Below, piece by piece: positions 46,050 through 56,615 of a stretch of DNA of 64,000 bases. Under the pieces are notes generated by a model. The model made no database searches and was not told the DNA's origin. It was given only the letters and a program-made list of their open reading frames with translations. Source of the DNA: Vigna angularis (Eukaryota; Streptophyta; Magnoliopsida; Fabales; Fabaceae). Position 1 is the stretch's first letter. Every line of letters starts with the position of its first letter. The stretch covers positions 25,280,825 to 25,344,824 of the forward strand of contig NC_068974.1 in the NCBI RefSeq assembly GCF_016808095.1, read 5' to 3'. The position numbers and the translations under genes are program-made.

Positions 46050-46540
46050 CGCGTTTCAATCCTCGCGCCATCGCCGTGTCCCGCCGCGCCTCCGCCTCAC
46101 TTTCGTCGTGCTCCCGTCGCCTCCGCCACTGAGACGCCTACTGGCCGCGATTTCACATCCTCCTTCCTGCAACCAAAATACAACCAGAAAGAGAAGAGAG
46201 AAGAAGAAGAACGACCAATCGCACCGCCACGAGTGCCGCTACGAGCCACCACAAACGCCGCCTGTCGCGCCATCTCCACACCGTCGCCGTCAGGTCGTTG
46301 CCTCCGCTCAAGACGCATATCATCCTTGCTCCAACGTTGGGTCGTCTGCGATGAAGAGAAATGGCAGAAATCGCGAGGCAGAGGGAGGCACAAATGAAAG
46401 AAATCGCGAGGCAGAGGAGGCACAGGCGAGAGAAATAGGGAGGCAAAGGAGGCGCAGACGAGAGAAATGGGGAGGCAGAGGAGGCGCAAACGAGAGAAAT
46501 CGCGAGAGTGCGATATTGGAAGAAGAATAGTCACTGTTTT
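46050..46540. repeat. GC-rich block with ~35-bp tandem repeats
   Basis: At about 46368-46510 a unit like GAAATCGCGAGGCAGAGGAG is repeated four times with variation (plus strand would read ERNREAEEAQ repeatedly). The open frames across it come from the repeat and the high GC, and I do not regard them as genes. Confidence 0.6.
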
Positions 46541-46892
46541 AACCTAAGGGCTACGACCTCGGTTATAAGCAAACCGGTGCCAAAACCAATTAACTGCTTC
46601 AGTTACGAAGCAAACCGGTGCATATATCATTTTAAAAAATTTTAAATTTATATTATATGTCTCGGGTTACTGACAACCGGGGCAAAATCCATTGGATTTT
46701 TTAGCTGACACGGGCTTTTATGCTTCGGTTGGCCTTCTAACTAAGACAATAATATCTATAGGCATCGGTTCTTATAGAACCGAGGCATATAACTAATAAA
46801 TATTTACATAAATTCCACCGCGCTGTTATACGCTTCGGTTTCAGTAAAACCGATACGTATATAGCGCGTTAAAAAAGCTTTTTTTTACTAGT

Positions 46893-47784
46893 GCTTGTTG
46901 TTTTAAAAGTATTCAAATATAGTTTATTAACAATGGTTATTGGATAGTGAGTATGATATCATGATGTTGTATATATGTTATTAACAAGCATGTAATTAAA
47001 ATTTATGAGTATCCTTTATATATTCATTTAGTATTTCTTATAGATTTTACAAAAAATCTTTGTAGCTATGAATTTTTTTCTCTCGATTGACAAAGGATTG
47101 AGAGAGACTTGTAAAGAAAATATATAAAAAGTTCAATCACAAAGTTGTGGTAGTATACATTTGTATATGTGAGGTGATTTAAATGGTAAAATTACAAATG
47201 AAATTCACTGAAACTCTTGTGGTTGAGTTCAAAGTGGATGTGAGAGACACTTGTAATAAAATTGTATGAGTGGTTCACTCACAAATATATGACTGAATAC
47301 ACAAGTGGAAACAATATTCTTCATTTTAATAAGATTTAAATCTTTATCTTAATTTAGAAGCAAATAAAACAAATTTAATTTATGTAACTAAGAAAAGTTT
47401 TCGATAATTATTTTGTCTCTTAACCAGATTCAAGAACACTAGTTTATGGAACTCAATTATAAGAAAATAAGAAATAGGGACAGTGTACACTTCTCTCATG
47501 TGAAGTTTATGGAACCAAATGAACAATATTGTCTTTAAGAATATTAAGACTGATGTGGAAGAAACATTTAGCAGGATCCAAAGTATGGATGTGGATGAAG
47601 TATAAAAATACATATACTACATATGATTAATTATCCCTTGTCATACCACTGTAGAACCCGTCCTTGACTAAATACATATTAGATTTTTAAGTCAACATGT
47701 ATTCGATCAATTCTTATTTGGCTAGCATAACATCACACAAGCCATCTAATTACAAAGGTCCATGGTTAACAATGATAATTCAGA
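46893..47784. other. AT-rich DNA, nothing recognised
   Basis: No gene or transposon ends were seen. Confidence 0.5.
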
Positions 47785-48551
47785 GGTATTTGCACCAATG
47801 GGCCAAGACCCATCCAAGTAAAGTCCATGAATAGTAGTATAAATAATACATTTTACGAGACATATTAATTATGTTCATTAATTTGAACCTAACAGGTATT
47901 TGGACCAATGGGCCAAGACTCATCTAGGAATGACAAAAAAATCCATGCCCGCGGATATCCGCGGATAAAATCCGTGACGAATAGTTGATACTCTCGGATA
48001 TTTACTACCCGCAACCCGTGGGTAGCAGATATTTTAATACCCGCTTATAAACGGGTCGGGTGCGGGTATTATACTATCCGTACCCACGGATACCCGCTAC
48101 CAGCAAAAAATAAAAATAAAAATTTAATTTATATTTTATTAAGTTAAATTTAATTAAAATTAACATTAATTTATATTTTACAAGATTAAATTTAATTAAA
48201 ATTGAATTTAAATTTATATTTAATTTAATTTATATTATATTTTATAAATTTTTTGTAATTCTATTTAAATTATTTTAATAATTTATTAAAATATATTTTT
48301 TTAAAATATTTGTGAGTATCCGCGGATATCCGCGGGTTTTAAAATATCCGCAAATATTTTTTAAGCGGGTATCCGTGCGGGTAATGAGTCGGGTAGCGGG
48401 TGGATTTTTTTTTTGTCGGGTCGGGTTGCGGGTAGGCACTATCCGTGTTCGACCCGACCCGTTGCCATCCCTAGACTCATCCAGGTAAAGCCCATGAACA
48501 ATATTATAAATAATACATTTTAAGAGACATATTAATTATGTTCATTAATTA
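47785..48551. repeat. 110-bp tandem duplication split by a MITE
   Basis: Copy 1 is 47785-47894. Copy 2 is 47895-47924 plus 48482-48551. Both share ACCAATGGGCCAAGAC and AAATAATACATTTTA. The MITE sits inside copy 2. Confidence 0.8.
47925..48473. mobile_element. hAT-type MITE, 8-bp TSD GACTCATC
   Basis: 549 bp with ends TAGGAATGACAAAAAA and (reverse complement of the right end) TAGGGATGGCAACGGG. GACTCATC flanks both sides (47917-47924 and 48474-48481). GC-rich CGGGTA/TACCCG words crowd both ends while the middle is AT-rich, as in the widespread plant TAGGGATGGCAACGGG family. No coding capacity. Confidence 0.92.
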
Positions 48552-48646
48552 CTGCATTTATTGTTTATTGTTGCCCTAGGCTCACTTCGACATCAAAGTG
48601 TCTTCTGTAGGCACAACCCCTACCTAACTTAAGGAGAACAAGTACT

Positions 48647-49595
48647 TGTTAACGGTTGATTTTAAGTGTTTTTGTGTATATATTTTGATCAATAAATCAA
48701 CTCTTTTATAGCTTTTACCTTGTTTAAGCCTTAAGTTTAGTGTGTTTTCATGTTTTCTTATGTTTTAGTTAGTATATGCTTGTTTCACCTCTAATATCTC
48801 TTGGAGTGTAAAATAAGAAAACAGGAAACGATTTTGGTGGAGGAAAACAAGCTGGAACTCAAGGAAGCATGATTTGAAAAAAAGATAGATATTAAGTGAA
48901 TACCCACACTAGGTGCCACAAGAGTTACATTCAGTGCTGGGAACACAATGAGCAAACAAAGTTATTTAAAATGCATTGTTCATTATTCACTTGGCACTAT
49001 TCATGCGTTGATTGACATTTTTCATGCATTGATCGACATTGTTCATGCGTTGACCAATACTATTCATGGGTTTACCAACACTATTCACTCGCTTGGGTGA
49101 GCTGACTTTTTCGTTGGGTGAGTTGACCAATTCGCTAGGCAAGAATTGAAGCTCGTTAGGCGAGTCTGTCAAACCATAAACGTATAAAATGGGTCTTTAG
49201 TCATGTTTTTGCGAAAATTTTAGGGATTTTTCTCCTTGTAAACTTCATTCTTCACCTAGAGCGACTAGGAGAGGCGCTTAGAGGCTGTTTGGGGTATTAG
49301 AAAGCTCTTTCTTCTCCTCTTTGAACTTCAATCTTCATTAATGGTGATTTTGTCCCTTTTGAGTTGAGGAAGAAGATGGGTCAAGAATTGAAGATGGAAA
49401 TAAGAAGGGAAAGCACAATTGGAGCATGTAGTAGCTGTAAATAACCTTGGGAATGGTCATGTATCTCTCTATGGTTTCAATTTTTTCCTTATCGCTTCAA
49501 TTTTGTAGAACCCTAAGTTGTCCATCATGAAGGGTTTTTCCTTTCTATTGAGATTAGTTTAAAACATGAAATTCTTATGTACTTTGTGATGTTAA

Positions 49596-49671
<76 letters not shown>

Positions 49672-50074
49672 TTTTCTCATTTATGTTAATATTGAATTTC
49701 TATGTTTAATGCTTGCTTTATTTTGGCCACTCATGCATGGATTGTGGTTCTTGATGTACTATGAAATATGATTTGAACTTATAACTGAAACTAAACACCT
49801 AATGGATGGAATTGAGATCTTTGTGAGTACATGAGAATGAAGTGGATGAATTCAAGTATTAAAAAATTGTAAATACTCTATGTTAAATTTCTTGCACACC
49901 AACTGTTTGACAAAAATACCAAAAAGAGTTTCTTGGGTTTTTCATGCATTTTGATGCCTACTTGAGTTATGAAATGAAGAATTGTGATGTGTTGCACAAG
50001 TCCTTTGAGAGAGAACGATATTTATCACTTGCTACGCTACAACTAGTGTATTTTCGTTGATTTTTTAGCTAACA
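48647..50074 (+). mobile_element. 5' LTR of a gypsy-type element
   Basis: Starts TGTTAACGGTTG and ends GCTAACA. The first ~370 bp match 53857-54229. It contains a tandem array of TTCATGCGTTGAC-like units at 48990-49090 and an (AT)n run at 49594-49669. Confidence 0.75.
49594..49669. repeat. (AT)n microsatellite
   Basis: TA run of about 75 bp within the gypsy LTR. Confidence 0.95.
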
Positions 50075-50080
50075 AGTTTT

Positions 50081-50099
50081 TGGCATCGTTGTTGGGGAC
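50081..50099 (+). promoter_or_regulatory. gypsy primer-binding site
   Basis: TGGCATCGTTGTTGGGGAC closely resembles TGGCGCCGTTGCCGGGGA, the primer site of Tat/Athila/Ogre-type plant elements. It lies 6 bp after the LTR end. Confidence 0.75.
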
Positions 50100-52235
50100 T
50101 TAAGTTCCAACACAAGGCATTTTGGGGATTTATGACTCTTTTAGACTTTGTTGTATATTTTCCGTTTTGTTGTCTTGTATGCATTTGACTTTAGTTTTTA
50201 AGACTTTCCATTGATTTAGTTTGAACTTAATGCCTATCTTGGGGTATGCCTTAGAGCTTGATGTAATTATTCAAAATTCTTAGGGATAAGATTTAAATAG
50301 TGGAACTAACTAAATCAAACCAGATATGTAAATCACCAGGGATGAGATTGTGTTTAGATTCACTATTTTGGAACTTAAGGAAAGTTTGATGAACTTCTTA
50401 CACTAAGGGATTGGGTGAGGGTTTATCATACTTAGATAGGCACAACAAGAGGGATCTGATTGTTCTAACTTTAGAAAATAAGGAAAGTAGAATTCTTTGT
50501 CAATTATATGTTTGTTTTGTTTGTGCTTCTTTTATGCAGTTTTCCTATAGATGTTTATACTTTCCACTAGTTTGGTTTGTCCTTAATGCTTGTTTCGGGG
50601 TATGCCTTAGAGTATGATCTAGTTGTTGGAAGGTCCTAGCGTTAGGATTTCAGCAGCTGAACTAGCTAACTCAACTCAGATATGGCAAGTCACCAAATAT
50701 GAGATTGTGTGTTTGGCCCCCACTGTTTTGGTTCTTAATGCATGTCTTGATACATTCTTAGGCCAAGGGATTGGGTAAGGTGTGTTAGGCTTAGATAGGC
50801 GCAACAAGATGGATCTAAGTGTTTTTACCTTAGAGAACATGAAAAGTAGTATTCATCACCTTATGAGAGTACTAAGTGATCTTGCAATAAGAGGGATCTG
50901 AGTGAGATTATTTAGGAAATCTATTCTAATCATTATGTATATTGGAACTATTATTTTGGTTGATGTGCTCACGTTTTGTAATTTTTGTTTTCTTCTTTTC
51001 TTTACTTCTTTGTTTGTGTTTTTCATTTTTCTATTTGTTAATTTTATTTTTATCTTTATGTTTTTCAGTCATAATTTTCAAATCTTTATTTCTATTAAAA
51101 AAAAATTGGGTTAACGAGTTTCTTGGTGTTCTTGTGAGTGTTGATGAAAAAGAATACATAAGGAGCTAAGGGATTTGAGCAGCAACTTGGTCCGCCCAAA
51201 AAGAGTTTGTTTTTTCTTTTCATGTTTTTTTATAATAAGTGTGACTTGGCTAGTCTGACAAATATGATGCATTGGTTATGTGATTTTGAGCGAGTTTTGC
51301 ATGACTTTGAGGAGAACCATTTGTGTTTGCTCATAAATTGATTTTGGAATAGATTGAGAATGTGTTGTGATTTAATGAAAACTCATATTTATGGTTGTTC
51401 TCATATGGGTATATCGAGAATGTTGTTGTTGTTTTTACTGTGGTTAATAATTATGGCATGATGTATGACAACCTTAGGAAACCAAAACAAACTTAATCGA
51501 TTGAGGTTGTATGCCTAAGAGTTTTTATCTATTGAGTGCTACCATTTTTGGTTTACAATTAACTTTTCTTTAGTTTCATTGCTAGTTGTTATTCATTTTC
51601 ACGTTTACATTGAAACAAGGTTGTCTTTCTTTCCCTTTTTGCATCATATACCCAAAATAGCTAGTTGTGTTTTCAAATATTAGAACCCTTGTGTTTTTAA
51701 AGAAACTTACCTTTACTTTTGAAACCTTAAGCCTTATTATCTTGATGGGAGAGTAAAGTTTCCATGGTCAATAGTGTGATTCAAGTGTGGGGTTATTATT
51801 AGAAGGGGAGTCTCGGTAACAATTGTGAATTAGTGTTGGTTGATATGATGCATTCATGTATATATGTCATCTATAAAAAAAAAAGAAAGAGAAAAATAGA
51901 AAAAGAAAATATATGAATAAGGTGACTACAAGTTGGTATTTGGTTGTTCTAGTTTTCAGATAAAAGAGAGTAGAATGATAAGACTATGAAATTGATGTGA
52001 TTGCTCTCTTTGCTCATTTATACTACCTAAATACACCAATTTCCTTCCTTGTCTTGTCCCAACATCAAATAAAGTCCTTGTTGTGTTTGCATGCTTGATA
52101 ATTCTTAGCTTCTGAAATGAAAAGTAAAGTCAAATTGTGTGTTATTAGAGGTAGATGAGAGAATGACACACCCTTATACACTAGTGTGCTTGAGTGAAAC
52201 AATTTTTCAAGTCACGATTGATTTCGTTAGTTGAT
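50100..52235 (+). mobile_element. gypsy internal region without gag or pol
   Basis: No retroviral-type domain is seen in any frame. Two direct copies of a ~350-bp segment (about 50220-50570 and 50575-50930) share GGGGTATGCCTTAGAG, ATGAGATTGTGT and AGGGATTGGGT. Large T-rich tracts follow. The element is best described as a LARD-type non-autonomous gypsy element. Confidence 0.6.
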
Positions 52236-53581
52236 TGATAACGATTTAAAATACCGTTATCTGTGATGTAATTTTGATACTAAATACACCTTTTTTGGCT
52301 TAGAAACTTGCTTGGACTCATGCTTTTTCATTAAGTTGTGTGAATAAGAGAGTTGAGGTTGAATTTGATGATTTTATGACTAATTCCCTTTGTTTTGATA
52401 GAAAATGAGTTAATACAGGAAGCAGAGATGAAGTGCTAAGGATATAGAGCTCAGAAAGGCCTAGAAAAGCACCAAACGAGGGAACCGCACGAAGCTTGGG
52501 CGACCTGTATGAGGCTTGAGCATGGAAAAATTGACGCTCGCTGCCCGGGTGTTGGACCCCTGAAGCTTGGGCGAAATTGGAGGCTCAAGCCTTCCAGAAA
52601 TCGACGTCCACCGCCCGGGCGGCCAAATTGGCCGCTCGAGTGTCACACACTACTGATTCGGCCTAGTTTTTGCTTTATTTCGAATCTTTTGGACCGGGCC
52701 CTGTTTCTACTCTTTTCAAACTTTATTTAAAGGACTCAGGCACTCTAGGTTTTGTATCTCTGGCTGGAACAACACAACAACACACTCTTTTACTCTTTGA
52801 GGGCGGATTTGGAGGTGAAAGCTTCCTCTTCTACTCTTAGGGTTTTACTATCTCATGTTTTTCCATTGTACATCTAGTTTCTCCATGTCTATGAGGAACT
52901 AAACTCTATTTGTTATTGGGGGATGATGTAACCTTGTGAACTCTCATGTATTTGAATTTATTCTTAATCATATATGCTTTATTCATTAATTGTTAGGGAA
53001 TTCATTCATTTGTGTGCTTTCTCTATTTAACTCATTTAGTTGCATGATTTATGAATTGCATGAGTGCCGGGAGGTTCCTTACAATTCAGGTTCTTGGTGA
53101 ATTCTCTTAAGGATAATATTTCTCAAGGATGAGGGTATGAGTACTTGGTTGTCTTAAGCTCTTGATCTTCAAACTTAATTTTCTAGGAACGCTAGGAATT
53201 GCACGAACTAGGAATTAAGGCAAGCTTATTGCGCCAAGGGATTGGGTTCTAAGTACTTTAGTGAGTGACATTAACATTAATGCATAAAGAAGAATTCTTA
53301 TATACATGAGAGGGAATCTGGTGAAATCTAACCCGAACAACATATTCGTCTCATATTAAACAACATTCGTTCATCTCTGTGTTACTTTGTTATTGATCTA
53401 TTTGCATTCATATTTTATTTTATGTTTTTGCATTTAAAACCAACAATCTCATTTTATTTAAGTCTTAATTAATTAATTTATCACATGACTATTTAGTGCC
53501 AAGAGTCCTCTAGGATATGATACTTGGTCTTACCATTTTATATTACTTGTGCGATTTGGTACACTTGCCAATCCAACAACA
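52236..53581 (+). mobile_element. gypsy solo LTR (plus), TSD TTGAT
   Basis: Starts TGATAACGATTT, ends CCAACAACA, and is flanked by TTGAT on both sides (52231-52235 and 53582-53586). It is homologous to 19126-20531 and, inverted, to 15286-16642. This copy has GCTTGGGCGA/GCCCGGGCGG motifs in the place where the other two have their minisatellites. Confidence 0.85.
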
Positions 53582-53843
53582 TTGATCAATGGATACATCT
53601 TTTCCATGATTGTTAATTTCTCATAAATCATGTACATTTATTCCTTTAATATTTGCATTGTGAGCACCATAACTAAGGATTTACAACGTTACACATATTC
53701 TCTTTGGATTGTTGTTGAAAGAAGAGCATTCATGAATGTTATCTGATTTGATTGTGTGAACTTGGTTCCTAGTAATTTGACCTTTGTTGAGTAGATGTTT
53801 TTCTTGGCCAAGTTACCTTTTTCTTGTGGACAAGCAAGGTTTT

Positions 53844-53856
53844 AAGTGCGGAGGAG
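53844..53856 (+). promoter_or_regulatory. gypsy polypurine tract
   Basis: AAGTGCGGAGGAG directly before the 3' LTR start at 53857, the usual position and composition in Tat/Athila-type elements. Confidence 0.75.
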
Positions 53857-54229
53857 TGACAACGATTGATTTTACGTGTTTTAATGTACATATTTTGGTG
53901 AATAAATCAATTTCTTCATAGATTTTAGATTTTACCTTGTTTTATCCCCAAGTGTAGTGTGTTTTCATGTTTTCTTGTGTTTTAGTTAGTATATGCTTGT
54001 TTCACCTTTAATATCTCTTGGAGTGTAAAACAAGAAAACAGGAAACGATGTTGGTGGAGGAAAACAAGCTGGAACTCAAGGAAGCATGATTGGACAACAA
54101 AAGATGGATTTTAAGGGAATAACCACACTAGGTGTCACAAGAGTTACGTTCAGTGTTGCGAACACAATAAGTAAACAAAGTTATTTAAAAGGCATTATTC
54201 ACATGTTGACCAACATTGTTCATGCATTG
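53857..54229 (+). mobile_element. 3' LTR of the gypsy-type element, truncated
   Basis: Matches the first ~370 bp of 48647-50074, starting TGACAACGATTG, and then breaks off near 54229 into unrelated AT-rich DNA. Confidence 0.75.
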
Positions 54230-54764
54230 AATGAACCCTAAATTCATATATATCTTACATCCTAGCCTCTTCGTAGAAATAACTAGTCTCAATTCTAGAT
54301 TGACATCATCATCAAGCCATACTATTGATATTTTAATTTTTAAAGCTTATATGAGAAAATAGTTATACATAATTTTCATTTATTTATTGATTTTAATTTT
54401 AAATATTATTTTTTATTTTTTAAAGGATAAATACTTCATAATTAATTATTTTTCAATTTTACTTCGTATTCATTTTTTATTATAGTTTAACCAAAATTAT
54501 ATTCATAATTCACTATATTATCCAACCAGTTCGACTTTTATTCTTTTTATGTCAATCTCCAAATAAGATCATTGTAAGAATTATTATGAACTTTTGATAC
54601 ATTAATCTTACTTTTTTTTTTTGTCATGCTCAATTCAAACAGTGTGTTAAGTTCATTTCTGATTCACATTCACTATATACATCAAGTTTTAATTTAAATT
54701 TTATAAGTTCTATCTATTCACATAATCTTAAAATTATTTTACAGGTAACAAGACAAACATTACC
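54230..54764. other. AT-rich DNA, nothing recognised
   Basis: No gene or repeat ends. Confidence 0.5.
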
Positions 54765-56215
54765 TTAAATCTCTATCAGAAAGGTTCCATGTCCTCTGCA
54801 GGGAGTGCTCCCCATGATGGTCAAAGCTGAAGAAATTGTTGCTTAATGGACCTGGTGATGGCTTTTGAAACAACTCTAGAAGGAAGAAATCTAAAGTATG
54901 AAAACAAGAAATTTATGAATCTTCAGGTAAAGTAAAACAAAGAATGTAATGGAAATCAGTTAAGAAGAAGATGTCGTATTACCCTCGACCATAAGGTTCA
55001 ATGGTCGGTCGATCATGAGGAACATGATCAATCACATCAATAGGATCATCACATGACTGGTGCACATTTTGGAGATGGTATAGAAGATGGCATGAGTATA
55101 GAAGGAGTGGGATTAGTAGATGGTGTCGGATCCATAGGAAGATCTGGTGTGAGCCCTATTATAAAAGGAGTGGGCCCTATCATAGGGGTGTGGGCTTTAT
55201 AGTAGGGCGTGGTGGACGTGTTGAGCCAATGTAAGCTAGACTAATGACATTTGGGAATGGTAACATCTGAGGAACCCTTACAATGTATCGAGCTTGCCTC
55301 CTAGGCTTTTTTAAAGCCTTTCCCTTATCAGGGTGAGAAAGACCCTCTCCTAACATTACTGTAATGTGGAAGTATAAAAACAAATCGCAAAAGACTACAG
55401 ATGATTAATTAACACATAATACATAATTCGTATTTAATACATGTTTGTATTTGGTTTTGTAGTTATGTCATAACACAACGGTTGTTCTAATTCAATCGTC
55501 TTCATCATCGTCATCATCACCATTGTCATCGCTTTTGGAACCGTCACTATGATCATCGTAATCATCATCATTTCCATCATCGTCTTCAAGTTCTTCTTCT
55601 TCGTTGTCTTGTTCTTCCTCTTCTTCTTCTCCTTCTTCATCTTCTTGTATTTGTCCTTCCAACTCTTCAGCATCACTATCAAAGTCGTGTAATGTAGATA
55701 CACCTGCAACTTGAATAATTTCATTTGCATGTTCCATTTCATCAACTTGGTAAGGGATATCCTCTTCGACATCATTTGACTAAATGTGACCCTTAGGCTT
55801 GGTTTGTATTGCAACACACCAACCACGTTTGTCAATGCTGCGAAATGCTGGATATGGGACATAATAAGCTTTTCTAACATTATGAGCTAGAATGAATGGA
55901 TCAAATGGGTGATATCTTAAACTCATTTGAATTTCAAAAATATTATACCTCGGATCCGCTTTTGTTCCACTCCTAGAAGGATCAAACCATTGACAATAAA
56001 AAAGAACTACTCTCTTTGGAGTAGTTGAAGTATTGTACTACAACTCATAAATTTTATGAATAATACCATAGAAATCATCATAACCACCCTTTGTAAGGCC
56101 CTTCACAAACACACGACAATTAGTTGTCTTCTTTCCTTTGGACCATGCATTAGTGTGAAACTTGTCTCCATTGACAAAATAGGTATGCCATTCTTTGACA
56201 CATCTTGTAAGATCC
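54765..56215 (-). pseudogene. CACTA transposase remnant (DUF4216 end plus start of TNPA-like gene)
   Basis: Collinear with about 28520-30140 of the inner CACTA element. The minus strand reads CVKEWHTYFVNGDKFHTNAW, then [16 protein letters not shown] and [14 protein letters not shown], ending in an acidic tail. Stops at 56038-56040 and 55780-55782 kill it. The left part corresponds to the first exons of the TNPA-like gene (a Pro/Thr-rich block at 55000-55330). Neither CACTA terminus is present. It serves as an independent reference for the frameshift in the inner element. Confidence 0.8.
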
Positions 56216-56528
56216 CAAAATTTTATTATAGATATTTTTATTCTTCACAAGTGATGTATAATTTAGTAAGTTAGTAGTCTAGTGTTCAGGTATTTTTATT
56301 AAGTCAGAATATACACATTCAATACAATATATATTGTTTTGGTACAGTACACATAATCTTTTGTATTTGTTCATTAAAGATCGTAACTTATCCTTTTGTT
56401 CTCCTTAAACGTATTATCTTTCTTTTTCCACATACTTGCATTATTTCCCCCCTTTTCTCATAGATGTAGTGTGTTGTCTTTCAAACTTTGACATTTTTGC
56501 TTCATATTAGTGTTAGGAATTTGGGTCA

Positions 56529-56615
<87 letters not shown>

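Larger units (their letters stand above)
45277..46892. mobile_element. non-autonomous CACTA element, TSD CTT
   Basis: Left end CACTAGTAC, right end TTACTAGTG, with CTT on both sides (45274-45276 and 46893-46895). Both subterminal regions carry CGGTT..AACCG near-palindromes (45325-45450 and 46550-46860), like the elements at 10233 and 11996. It is 1616 bp with no transposase, and carries an exon-like insert and a GC-rich block. Confidence 0.85.

Noticed and set aside
45702..46534. Several overlapping long frames on both strands
   Set aside because: GC-rich and tandem-repeat DNA inside a non-autonomous CACTA element; the mutually overlapping frames suggest no selection on any one.
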